Assembly (NCBI GenBank): GCA_930989465.1
Contig: CAKNLX010000007.1
Location: 1 to 42,885, forward strand
From: an uncultured Lactobacillus sp.
GTDB lineage: Bacteria > Bacillota > Bacilli > Lactobacillales > Lactobacillaceae
Direction of reading: 5' to 3'
Length of the DNA stretch: 42,885 nucleotides
This document shows positions 9,119-18,225 of the stretch, in pieces (the stretch's first letter is position 1; the number at the start of each line of letters is the position of its first letter). The position numbers and the translations under genes were made by a program. The notes under the pieces are model-generated. The model saw only the letters and a list, made by a program, of their open reading frames with translations, was not told the DNA's origin and ran no database searches.

Positions 9119-9610
9119 ATGGCTGTAATTAATTTAGGTTCAAGAATCAATATTGATAACAAGAAGACAATCATGTTACCAGGAATCAAGGATAAGAAGT
9201 TCACGATTGTTTTTAATGACCCATACGCAAAGAAGGTTAACCGTGCAATGCTAGAACTTCGTAAGATCGGTCTTAAGTATGATGACAAGACCAGTGATGA
9301 CGCTTTAGCTGCTATGACTCCTGAAGAAGCTACTAAGGTTGTTAATCAAGCCTTTGATGATGCTAGAGATGCTACTGAAAAGCTTGCAGATGATGTGCTT
9401 GGTGAAAAAGGTATTGGTAAGTTGATGTACAAGGTATATAACCACGACACTACAGCAATTGCAGCAGTTATCGGTACATTGAACGATATGGCACAAGAAG
9501 CCATTAAGGATACCAATAACGAGAAGACAAAGCGTAAGATGCAAAATCAATTGAAGAAAGCAGCTAAGCACTTTACACAACCTGCTAGTCAAGATATGAC
9601 TAATTTTTAA
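9119..9610 (+). CDS. tail assembly chaperone (gpG-like)
   Basis: 163 aa, helical and charged, directly between the tail tube and the Gp15/tape-measure genes, the constant place of the first tail-assembly chaperone. It starts MAVINLGSRINIDNKK with GAGAGAGGA upstream. In many phages this gene is extended into the next by a programmed frameshift. Here both shifted frames stop within a few codons after 9605, so the two chaperones appear to be made separately. Confidence 0.7.
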   Translation: MAVINLGSRINIDNKKTIMLPGIKDKKFTIVFNDPYAKKVNRAMLELRKIGLKYDDKTSDDALAAMTPEEATKVVNQAFDDARDATEKLADDVLGEKGIGKLMYKVYNHDTTAIAAVIGTLNDMAQEAIKDTNNEKTKRKMQNQLKKAAKHFTQPASQDMTNF

Positions 9611-9625
9611 TCTAGGTGAGTAAAA

Positions 9626-10261
9626 ATGCTAAGTCTAACAGATAATGGTCGCACTACCGTGGTGTGGGGCGATTTCAAATGTACTCTAGATTTAGCCTTT
9701 GATCGTGTGCTGTCGTTTCTTCAAGTGATTGAGGATGATTCCCTTAGTTCAAATGAAAAAACGCTCAAAGCCGTTCAGTTATTCTTAGGTGAGAGAAATG
9801 AAACCATAGATCATCTTTTAGGAAGATTACCTAAAGATGATTCTTTTTTTACGAAAGTTTTCGAAATAATCACAGCTGAGATTAAGGATGAGCCATATGG
9901 CAAGTATGAAGACAGTGATGATGAAGCTGTCGATAAGGAGCGTATTTTCGATTGGAAGAGGGATGCAGGTGCCATTTATGCCTCATTTTGGCAGGATTAT
10001 GGAATTGATCTGCACAAAGAAGTTGGAAAAATGCAGTGGTGCGAGTTTAAGGCACTATTCAATGGATTAACTTCTAAGACCTACTTCAAGAAGATTGTTG
10101 AGATCAGACAAAAAGAGATCAAGTCTGATATGTCAGCAGAAGAAAAGACTGACATTCTTGATGCTCAAAGATACTTTGCACTTAAAGATCCACGACTCGA
10201 TCAGATGAAGAACAATGCTTCAAGTTTAGCTTCCATGTTTGGATTGAAAGGAGGTAGCTGA
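9626..10261 (+). CDS. phage Gp15-family tail assembly protein
   Basis: 211 aa, Phage_Gp15 family, the second tail-assembly chaperone equivalent. Seen: an N-terminal beta hairpin with LTDNGRTTVVWGDFKCTLDL, then LAFDRVLSFLQVIED, and IYASFWQDYGIDLH, which are typical of the family. The stop codon TGA overlaps the ATG of the tape measure gene by one base, so expression is coupled. GTGAGTAAAA precedes its ATG. Confidence 0.8.
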   Translation: MLSLTDNGRTTVVWGDFKCTLDLAFDRVLSFLQVIEDDSLSSNEKTLKAVQLFLGERNETIDHLLGRLPKDDSFFTKVFEIITAEIKDEPYGKYEDSDDEAVDKERIFDWKRDAGAIYASFWQDYGIDLHKEVGKMQWCEFKALFNGLTSKTYFKKIVEIRQKEIKSDMSAEEKTDILDAQRYFALKDPRLDQMKNNASSLASMFGLKGGS

Positions 10262-13200
10262 TGGCCGATGACGGTACAATAACGATCGGCTTTGATGTTC
10301 CGATTGAAGACCTGGTGTCCGATGTCAAACAGATGAATAAGATTCTGAGTGGCGTTGGCAAGGATACCGGTAAACAAATGGAATCCTCCTTTAAAGAAAG
10401 CAGTGAGAAGGTTAAACAAACAGCCGATAATACTGATCAACATATTAAGAATAAGCTTGGTAAAACCACCAAAGTTAAAGTTGGTGCGGATACTAATGAA
10501 GCTGATGCCAAGATTAAAGACCTTGACGAGAAAAAGAAGAGACTCAGCGGTGAAACTAAGGTAAAGGTTAATGCTGACACCAATGAAGCCAATCGAAAGA
10601 TCAGGGACTTTAACACCAGAACTGCTCATATTCCTAAAGAACACAATACTAAACTCACTGTTACTGATCACATTAGTAACATCTTAGGTACTATCAGAGG
10701 CAAATCTAAAGAAACTGAAAGCAGTGTTGGTCACTTAGGTAGCATTATTAAGGGCACATTCATTGGTAGCTTGGCTTCTAATGCCGTTACTTCGGTATGG
10801 TCTCACTTAACTGGCTGGATTGGTAGAGCAATTAGTGCTGGTAAAGATTATGCGTTAGAACAGCAAACCATGCTTGCATCGTGGACTACATTGACTGGTA
10901 GTGCACGTAAAGGACAGGCTATGGTCGATATGACCAATAAGATGGCCCTTGCTGCTAATAACTCAACCAAGATGGTTGATCAACTTAACCAAAAACTTTA
11001 TGCGGTTACCAACTCAGCAGGTGAAACCGGTAAGTTAACTAAGTCAATCCTTACTTTGCAGGATGCCTTTGGTGTAGATGATGCTGCTATTGCTAACTTC
11101 TCCGTTCAATATTCTCAAATGATTGGTAACGGAAAAGCTCAAGCCATGGACTTAATGAGTATTCAAAACGTATTTCCAAAGTTCAAGCAAGAATTATTGG
11201 AATATATGCAGTTGCAAACTCATAACCATAAGTTATCCATGGAGCAGTTGAACGACATGATATCTCACGGAAAGATTACCTCCGATATCATGAACAACGT
11301 TTTGATCAAGATGGGTAAGAAATATGCTGGTGCTACCGAAAACTTCTCTAAAACCATTCCTGGTATGATCAGAACGATCAAATCAACTGTGCCTGTATTA
11401 TTAGGTCAGCTTACTCAGCCATTTGCTAAAGCAGCAAATCCTATAATTGGTACCATCTCTGATTGGATTACTTCTAAGAAAACCAAGGGAGAATTCGAAA
11501 AGCTTGGTACTACATCTGCAGAAGGAATGAACAAAGTAGTCAGTGCCTTTGCAGGTGAAGGAAGCGACAGCAAGAAGTTAGTAAATAATCTTAATAATGG
11601 GCTTGAGTCACTTAACAAGTGGTTAGAGCGTGTATTTGATTACATTGCCAAACATGCTAAAGACATTAAGCAAGTAAGCTCAGATCTTTGGACCGTTGCT
11701 ACAACGCTAGGTAAAGATGTTTGGAATGATTTTGCTACAATCATTGCTGATATTGCGGAAGCTATCGGATTAACTGGTGATAATTCTGATAAAGCCAAAA
11801 CTCCTTTAAAGCGCTTGGAAGGTGTGCTCCATGCATTAGCCACACACAAGGGAGCTATTCAAGCAATTGCTAATGCTATAGTTGCTATTGCAGCAATTAG
11901 GACCATGAATAAAGTTCTTAGCCCTTTATTTGCATTAGCCAATTTAAAAGTAGGCAAAGGGACGGTTTTAGACTATTTAAAAAGCACAATAAAAAATGGT
12001 TCTATTGATAAGTTTAAAAATATGTCATTGCCACAAAAAGTGGCAGGAATCGCTGCTGGTGGTTATGCTGCATACGATGTAGTTAATAATGGCTATAAAG
12101 GTGTTACACAAAATAATAAAACCAAATTAGCTGGTGCTATTGGTGGAGGTGTAGCAGGTGTAACTGCCTTTGCATTAACTGGCAATCCTTATATTGCTTT
12201 GGCTTCTGAGCAAGGTGGTAAAAAGCTCACTGAATGGGGTGCTGATGCAGCTCAAAAATGGGTTAAAGGCTGGAATGATTACAATTCCAAACACAAACCC
12301 AATCCTATAAAACAACCAATTCAATATCACGCTTATAGTGCACATAAGGTTCTTAATCAGATACTTAATCCTAAAAATAATGAGGGGAAAGGATGGATCC
12401 CTCAGACTCCAAATAGATATTATGATTTTGATTCTAAAAAAGGCCTTTTAGGTAATTTGTTTGTTTTTGGAGCAAATCAAGCTGCTTCATTAGGCCACTT
12501 AGCTGATCCGTCTTTTTATAAAACTCATAATCCTCGTGGCTCTTTATGGGGGAATTTTATGCATTGGGCAACTAACGCTGATATGTCTGGTGTATCTAAT
12601 TTCTTTAAAGGAATTCATAATTGGCAAATGTCAAATCAAAAATTTGAAAATAATGGATTTGAAATACCAAAAGGACCTCAAAATGGACTGCAAAAATGGT
12701 GGAATGGACAAACAAGTTCACTTAAAAAGCAATTTAAACCACTTACTAGTGCAAAAATTGACTGGGGCTGGCTTGATCCGCAAAAGAATGGTCTTAATAA
12801 ATGGTTAGCAGGATTCACGCCACAAGTTCATGGCAAGGCACCATCATTAAAGAATCTCCAAATTAAAAGAAGTTCAATACTTCCAGACCTACACCCTATC
12901 AAATGGATTGAAGATCAGTTTAAAGGATTTCATTGGCCAAAACTTCCAAAGTTCAATTTTCATTTACCTAAGATCGATATAGGTAGTTGGTTTAAAGACA
13001 TCCAAAAGAAAATAGGTGGATTCAAATTCCATTGGCCTAAAATTCATTTACCGAAGTTTAGATGGCCAAAGATTCGCTTGCCTAAATTGGATGTTAAAGG
13101 CTGGCTAGCCAAGATGGGTGCCCACATCCATAAATTCAAGTTTCCGAAGTTAAGAGTACCTAAATGGCCTGGCTGGAATAAACTCAAGCGTAATGTAAGC

Positions 13201-15288
13201 AACACTTGGAATGATATGGTCAGAACTACCAAGAAAAAAGCTGGTAGTCTATGGAGTAATGCCAAGGGTGGCATGGAATCTCTGAGAAAAGGGACAGATA
13301 GTTTCCTCAAATCCATCAAGAATGGCTGGCATTCTATGTGGAATGGTCTGGCTAAATGGTTCGGTGGTGTCTGGGATTCCATTAAGAAGAAGGCATCCGG
13401 TGGTATTAACGGAGTCGTTGATATTATCAATGGCGGTATCGGTGGAATCAATGGATTAATTCATGATTTCGGTGGTAAATCTAATACCATTGGTAAGATT
13501 AGCCACGTTAAGTTAGCAACTGGTACTGGTGCATTTTCTGGTCCTAGAAGACCGATCACACAAAGAACTCTTGCATTATTGAATGATGGTGTTGACTCAC
13601 CTGAGACCAATAACCAAGAAATGATCTGGGACAGGCGCTCTGGATCACTTAGCTTAGTTCCAGGTGTTAATACCTTACGATGGCTCGAACCTGGACAAGA
13701 AGTATTTTCAGCAAAAGAAACTGCAGCTTTGTTAGGAGCTACTCATTTTGCTAAAGGTACTGGTGTAGGTGGCTTTCTTTCAGGTATTGGCAATTGGGCT
13801 AAAGGTGTTTGGAATGGAGCTGTCAATGCTGGTAAAGGCTTGATCAGATGGTTCAAAGAAGCAATGAACATTGTTTCTCATCCAAGCCAGGCATTAGATG
13901 CCATTTTCAAGTTCAAAGACTCAGGATTTAAAGGCTTATTCACTGAGTTAGCACCTGGAATGTTCAAGACAGCCAAGAAGGGTGCTTTATCATGGTGGAA
14001 TCAACTATGGTCTATGGTTCGTGGCAAGTTAAACGATGGCGGTGCTACTGCTAACAGTAAGCTTGTATCAGAAATGATGAAGCTTGGTGAAGGCAAGCCT
14101 TATGTTTGGGGTGCTACTGGTCCAAGCGCATATGACTGTTCCGGTTTGGTAATGGCAGCTGCTAGAAAATTAGGCGTAAGTCTTCCTCACTATTCTGGTT
14201 CACAATATGCTGCAACTGTTCCAGTTAGTCATCCTCAACCTGGGGACCTGGTTTTCTTTGGTAAAGGCGGTAGTGCCCATGTTGGTGGATATATGGGCAA
14301 GGATACATATTATTCTGCTCAAAGTCCTAGTGCTGGTATCGGAGTTGGCAAAATCTCTGCAGTCCATGAAGGACCTGTAAGTTATCGCAGAATTAAGGGC
14401 TTATCTCAAGGGTCATCAAGTAAAGTATCAGCTAAAGGTGTAAGCAACAAGAGAATCTATCAACAAGTTGGTGGTGGCTTCTGGAAATTTATCGGTAAAT
14501 TGGCTGATCTGTTTGGTGACCACATGTCTAATCCGGCTGGTGACGGAGTTGAAAGATGGCGACCAGCTGTAAAGCGTGCTCTTGCCATGTTGCATTTATC
14601 TAGTTCATTGGTAAATCGTGTGCTGAAACAAATGCAAACCGAATCTAATGGTAATCCACATGCAATGGGTGGTACAGATGGCTTAAATGATGGTCATGCT
14701 GAAGGTTTAATGCAGGTTAAGCCAGGTACGTTTGCTGCTTATAAATTGCGTGGCCATAACAATATCTGGAATGGCTTTGACAACTTACTGGCAGGTCTTA
14801 ATTATGCTAAGCATAAATATGGCTCTAGCTTGTATTACTTAGGTCAAGGTCATGGTTACAGAAATGGTGGCAAGGTTTACACGCCTCAAATTGCCGCAAT
14901 TGCAGAGGATGGCGCAGAGTATGTAATTAATCCTAATAAGCCTAGTTTTGAACGGTTAATGAAAGATGCTATTCATGAAAGAGCACAAAAAGATCCAGCT
15001 GGCATGGCTGCCAAACTGGATCATATCCTTAATTTTGATAATTTGAAGTATAGTTCTGCTAATGGTTACAGATACTATTCTGCTAGCTCTAATGGTCAAC
15101 AGGCAGATGGTGGTACACACATTGCTCAAAATGTCACTGATGGAAGCAATCAGGTCAAAGGCAATGTAAATATGATTATTAAATTGGATAGCGATGTGAT
15201 TACACGAAAGGTTTATCCAAAATCTAAGCTTATGCAAGCTAAAGAAATTGATATTGCTCAGATGGGAGGTGCTATTCCAGTTGTCTAG
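10261..15288 (+). CDS. tape measure protein with NlpC/P60 and transglycosylase domains
   Basis: 1675 aa; sets tail length and is ejected into the cell wall ahead of DNA. Layout: residues 1-150 charged coiled coil; ~150-400 the conserved TMP core (MLASWTTLTGSARKGQAMV, LMSIQNVFPKFKQELL); ~540-700 hydrophobic Gly/Ala helices; ~890-970 a repeated W-P-K/L-P-K segment; ~1270-1390 an NlpC/P60 peptidase with YDCSGLV (C1293) and SAHVGGYMG (H1340); ~1440-1530 a lytic-transglycosylase/goose-lysozyme-like domain with MQTESNGNP (E1461) and EGLMQVKPGTF. Two different murein hydrolases suggest local wall digestion during entry. A long tail follows from the length, if the usual ~1.5 angstrom per residue holds (about 250 nm). 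Confidence 0.92.
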   Translation: MADDGTITIGFDVPIEDLVSDVKQMNKILSGVGKDTGKQMESSFKESSEKVKQTADNTDQHIKNKLGKTTKVKVGADTNEADAKIKDLDEKKKRLSGETKVKVNADTNEANRKIRDFNTRTAHIPKEHNTKLTVTDHISNILGTIRGKSKETESSVGHLGSIIKGTFIGSLASNAVTSVWSHLTGWIGRAISAGKDYALEQQTMLASWTTLTGSARKGQAMVDMTNKMALAANNSTKMVDQLNQKLYAVTNSAGETGKLTKSILTLQDAFGVDDAAIANFSVQYSQMIGNGKAQAMDLMSIQNVFPKFKQELLEYMQLQTHNHKLSMEQLNDMISHGKITSDIMNNVLIKMGKKYAGATENFSKTIPGMIRTIKSTVPVLLGQLTQPFAKAANPIIGTISDWITSKKTKGEFEKLGTTSAEGMNKVVSAFAGEGSDSKKLVNNLNNGLESLNKWLERVFDYIAKHAKDIKQVSSDLWTVATTLGKDVWNDFATIIADIAEAIGLTGDNSDKAKTPLKRLEGVLHALATHKGAIQAIANAIVAIAAIRTMNKVLSPLFALANLKVGKGTVLDYLKSTIKNGSIDKFKNMSLPQKVAGIAAGGYAAYDVVNNGYKGVTQNNKTKLAGAIGGGVAGVTAFALTGNPYIALASEQGGKKLTEWGADAAQKWVKGWNDYNSKHKPNPIKQPIQYHAYSAHKVLNQILNPKNNEGKGWIPQTPNRYYDFDSKKGLLGNLFVFGANQAASLGHLADPSFYKTHNPRGSLWGNFMHWATNADMSGVSNFFKGIHNWQMSNQKFENNGFEIPKGPQNGLQKWWNGQTSSLKKQFKPLTSAKIDWGWLDPQKNGLNKWLAGFTPQVHGKAPSLKNLQIKRSSILPDLHPIKWIEDQFKGFHWPKLPKFNFHLPKIDIGSWFKDIQKKIGGFKFHWPKIHLPKFRWPKIRLPKLDVKGWLAKMGAHIHKFKFPKLRVPKWPGWNKLKRNVSNTWNDMVRTTKKKAGSLWSNAKGGMESLRKGTDSFLKSIKNGWHSMWNGLAKWFGGVWDSIKKKASGGINGVVDIINGGIGGINGLIHDFGGKSNTIGKISHVKLATGTGAFSGPRRPITQRTLALLNDGVDSPETNNQEMIWDRRSGSLSLVPGVNTLRWLEPGQEVFSAKETAALLGATHFAKGTGVGGFLSGIGNWAKGVWNGAVNAGKGLIRWFKEAMNIVSHPSQALDAIFKFKDSGFKGLFTELAPGMFKTAKKGALSWWNQLWSMVRGKLNDGGATANSKLVSEMMKLGEGKPYVWGATGPSAYDCSGLVMAAARKLGVSLPHYSGSQYAATVPVSHPQPGDLVFFGKGGSAHVGGYMGKDTYYSAQSPSAGIGVGKISAVHEGPVSYRRIKGLSQGSSSKVSAKGVSNKRIYQQVGGGFWKFIGKLADLFGDHMSNPAGDGVERWRPAVKRALAMLHLSSSLVNRVLKQMQTESNGNPHAMGGTDGLNDGHAEGLMQVKPGTFAAYKLRGHNNIWNGFDNLLAGLNYAKHKYGSSLYYLGQGHGYRNGGKVYTPQIAAIAEDGAEYVINPNKPSFERLMKDAIHERAQKDPAGMAAKLDHILNFDNLKYSSANGYRYYSASSNGQQADGGTHIAQNVTDGSNQVKGNVNMIIKLDSDVITRKVYPKSKLMQAKEIDIAQMGGAIPVV

Positions 15289-16102
15289 TGTTATTGTTCA
15301 GCATAAAAACGGTAAAATCTTTGATTTAGACGCATTAGGTTATCATGTAAAAACTTTTGCTCCTTGGGGTAGTGATTGGACTCAAAGCACAACCTCAATT
15401 AACAAGTATTTATTATTAGATACTTCAAGAAAAGTTCAGGCCAAAACGACAACGCTGGAGTTAAATACAATGGCTAGTGATGTCACTGGACTTCAATTAA
15501 AGTTTCTAGATTTGACCAAAGTATTTAATGGCGAATATGATTTCTGGGTTTATTTTGCAGATATTCCATATATTAGATGGGAAGCAACAGTGAATGGTGC
15601 TCCCACTTTTAATTTAATTGGAAATTCTGGTTTTGGCTCGGCTTCTATACCGCTGTATTTTCCAAAAGGATTTGCAGAAACTACTCACTCAACAGGAGAG
15701 TTACCGACTAATGTGCCAGCTAATCAATATCCGCTAGGATTATTTGGTCTAGGTACACATTTTCCTAATGATGGAGAAAATCCAAGTTATGCCAGTTTTA
15801 ATCCAAGTAATATGCGAATTTTTAATCCTGGAAGTATTGCTCTTAGAGCTAAAGGGTTACATGGAACGATAATTGCAGAAAATGGTTCTGGTTTTTCAAT
15901 TACCAACAATACAAATAAAACTTCTTTTAATTACAAAAAGGGTTTTGGAACGTTAAAACTTGATGGCTACATTTGTACAGTTGATGGTAATTTTGATTTT
16001 ATCAATACAGATCATGGGCATATTGATATTGAGCGTGGTTGGAATGATTTCAGCATTAGTGGAGCGTCAAAAGTGATTTTTGACCTCCATTTTTATTACT
16101 AG
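15281..16102 (+). CDS. distal tail protein (Dit, Sipho_tail)
   Basis: About 274 aa; forms the hexameric hub that joins tail tube to baseplate. The order TMP-Dit-Tal and the N-terminal belt domain (LGYHVKTFAPWGSDWTQS, KVQAKTTTLELN) support it. The frame is open from 15248, but TTG at 15281 has GGGAGGT 10 bases upstream inside the end of the tape measure gene; I chose that start. The C-terminal part (residues ~130-274) is beta-rich and lies where carrier or receptor-binding inserts are found in evolved Dits. The next gene starts 12 bases on. Confidence 0.8.
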   Translation: MSSVIVQHKNGKIFDLDALGYHVKTFAPWGSDWTQSTTSINKYLLLDTSRKVQAKTTTLELNTMASDVTGLQLKFLDLTKVFNGEYDFWVYFADIPYIRWEATVNGAPTFNLIGNSGFGSASIPLYFPKGFAETTHSTGELPTNVPANQYPLGLFGLGTHFPNDGENPSYASFNPSNMRIFNPGSIALRAKGLHGTIIAENGSGFSITNNTNKTSFNYKKGFGTLKLDGYICTVDGNFDFINTDHGHIDIERGWNDFSISGASKVIFDLHFYY

Positions 16103-16114
16103 GAGGTTTTTAGA

Positions 16115-17779
16115 TTGATTTATATAAAAACTCCTAAAGGTGTTGAAGCTCCAATTGTGACACAAGACGTAACCGTGAATGAAACGTTAGGCAGTTTATC
16201 AACGATCAACATTAGTTTTTATGCGGCTACTAATGCTCACAAGGACCGATTACATCAAGTTACTAATGAATTTGTTAATAATCATATTGCTCAGTCATTA
16301 ATCATGCCGTTTGCTGAAATCGTCTGTGAAGGACAACGCTATTACTTACAAGATCCCAAAGTTGATGATTCAACCAATCCTCCAGCTATTACCTTGACTG
16401 GTATTCAGATTGCTAAGCAGCTTCACTGGAAGTACATCGGTAAGTTGCTTCATGGAAAGGTTAAGCATTACACGAAGACAGAAATTATAAAAACTCGTGT
16501 AACGGAGAAAACACCTTATAAGACTAAGTCAGGTAAAACCAAGTTAAAAGACAAGTCGCATATCGAGACAAGTAAAAAACAAGTTCCTGCAACTAAAGTC
16601 GAAGATAAGATTGAGTTGCATAATTGTCTTACTTTTATATCTAAGGATACTAAGATTAAATTTAAATGCGATGATGATAAATTGTTGCAAAGCACCTATT
16701 CTTATCCAGATGGTTTTGGAAAGGGTTATGCCGATGATTTGCTGAAAAAATTGGCAAATGATTTTGGCTTTGAGTACAAGTGGGACAACTTAAACTGCAT
16801 AATTGCTAAAAAACTTGGTCAAAAGGATTCATTCTATTTTGTTGATCAAGTCAATTGTCAAAAAATTGACATGGAACAAAATTATAGCAATATCACAACA
16901 CGTGTGACTGTATACTCTAATCCAGACAAAACTAGAAAAGCTTCGGTTCATAAGTCTAAGAATGAAACTAAGGATTTTAAATCAAAGTCGCATAAGGTTA
17001 AAAGACCAAAGTATAAAAAGGAGCGTAAAACTCGAACTAGTCGTTCAAAGTACAAACATACTTATGAAAAGAAAGTTATCAGTAAAACTATCGATGGGAA
17101 AAAGGTAAGTACTACTAAAAAGAGCAGCAAGGTAACTCATGGTATTCAATACAAGCATCACTTTACTTATACGTCACCTTTAGTTGAAAAAGAAGGATAT
17201 CCAATAATTGATGTTAAAACGGTGTATTACAAGGCTAATTTCACAATGGCTGAATTAAAGAAGAAGGCAAAAAGCTTAGTGCATGATACACCGCTGGTTT
17301 CTTATACGGTAACAGGTACTAATTTTCAAGCTTTCTCGAAAATTCATGGAAAAATTGCGATTGGAAATCAAGGCTTTTTAAAACAATTAAATGGGGACAA
17401 AACGCAAAAAGCTCGCATTACTGCTATTGAAAGTCATCCAGAAAATAATGCAACTGCTGACAAAATTACTTTTGGTAACTTCAGGACAGATCCGATTTCT
17501 TATCAAGTAAGACAACAAAAAGAATGGCAGGAATTGCGTGATGCTTATACAGACTTAAACAATGATGTTTATGATTTGTCTATTAATAGTGATGATTTCC
17601 TTGATTTGGTTAACGATAATGATTCAATGCGCAACCACATCGGTAACTGGCATGTTTTGAACTTAAACAGAATTGAAAAGAACAAGAAGAAAAATAAGAA
17701 GCAAGATGAGCGTATTAGTTCACTAGAAAGTAGATTAGCTGCGTTTGAAGCAAGTTTAGCTTCAAGTGGTAAGAAATGA
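16115..17779 (+). CDS. tail endopeptidase / tail-associated lysin (Tal, Prophage_tail)
   Basis: 554 aa, Prophage_tail endopeptidase family, which forms the trimeric tail tip under Dit. The N-terminal ~380 residues should contain the gp27-like fold (FVNNHIAQSLIMPFAEIVCEG, YYLQDPKVDD). Unusual: two strongly basic, Lys/Thr/Ser-rich stretches at about residues 116-162 and 270-342 interrupt it. The C-terminus (from ~510) is a basic coiled coil (KKNKKQDERISSLESRL) that probably connects to the baseplate proteins. TTG start, GGAGGTTTT ribosome site 6 bases upstream. Confidence 0.8.
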   Translation: MIYIKTPKGVEAPIVTQDVTVNETLGSLSTINISFYAATNAHKDRLHQVTNEFVNNHIAQSLIMPFAEIVCEGQRYYLQDPKVDDSTNPPAITLTGIQIAKQLHWKYIGKLLHGKVKHYTKTEIIKTRVTEKTPYKTKSGKTKLKDKSHIETSKKQVPATKVEDKIELHNCLTFISKDTKIKFKCDDDKLLQSTYSYPDGFGKGYADDLLKKLANDFGFEYKWDNLNCIIAKKLGQKDSFYFVDQVNCQKIDMEQNYSNITTRVTVYSNPDKTRKASVHKSKNETKDFKSKSHKVKRPKYKKERKTRTSRSKYKHTYEKKVISKTIDGKKVSTTKKSSKVTHGIQYKHHFTYTSPLVEKEGYPIIDVKTVYYKANFTMAELKKKAKSLVHDTPLVSYTVTGTNFQAFSKIHGKIAIGNQGFLKQLNGDKTQKARITAIESHPENNATADKITFGNFRTDPISYQVRQQKEWQELRDAYTDLNNDVYDLSINSDDFLDLVNDNDSMRNHIGNWHVLNLNRIEKNKKKNKKQDERISSLESRLAAFEASLASSGKK

Positions 17780-17789
17780 AGGTGATTAA

Positions 17790-18212
17790 ATGGCAGTTTT
17801 TGAACTTGAAGGCAACGCGTCACAAGATGCAAACTATCGTGAACATCTTAATGCCAATTGGCTAAATGGTAATAATGCTTTTGACAACATTTATCAACAG
17901 ATTTCCAATTGGCAAAATTTAATTTCAAGATTAAGCAGTAGAGTTACCACGCTTGAAAGTGAAAATGATAAACGAATTCAAGAAAACATCAATTTACGAA
18001 ATGAGCTAACTCAATATGAAATAAAGACAGACCAGCGACTTCAAAGACTAGAAGCCGCTATTTTTAATGCTGAATACATCAATGATACTAAGTCTGATGT
18101 TGAGGCTAAACCATCAATCACACATGAAATCAATGATACTCATGTTGTTAATGATGATAACGGAATAATTATTCAAGACGAGCATCAAACTTTACCAAAT
18201 GATGTTAATTAG
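17790..18212 (+). CDS. baseplate-linked coiled-coil protein
   Basis: 140 aa. The first ~45 residues are polar (NYREHLNANWLNGNNAFDNI). Residues ~45-95 form a heptad-patterned coiled coil (LISRLSSRVTTLESENDKR, LQRLEAAIF). The C-terminus is acidic. Comparable small proteins lie between Tal and the baseplate upper protein in lactobacillus prophages, and I infer a trimeric linker or baseplate part. Function not shown by sequence. Confidence 0.6.
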   Translation: MAVFELEGNASQDANYREHLNANWLNGNNAFDNIYQQISNWQNLISRLSSRVTTLESENDKRIQENINLRNELTQYEIKTDQRLQRLEAAIFNAEYINDTKSDVEAKPSITHEINDTHVVNDDNGIIIQDEHQTLPNDVN

Positions 18213-18225
18213 AAAGGAATTGTAA

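Noticed and set aside
9590-9640. Programmed frameshift joining the two tail chaperone genes at AATTTTTAA
   Set aside because: The -1 frame meets TAG two codons after the slip and the +1 frame meets TAA soon after, so no fusion with the Gp15 gene could form.
13044-13451. Antisense 135-codon frame opposite the tape measure repeats
   Set aside because: It mirrors the W-P-K repeat coding on the other strand, has Pro/Leu-rich noise composition and no ribosome site.
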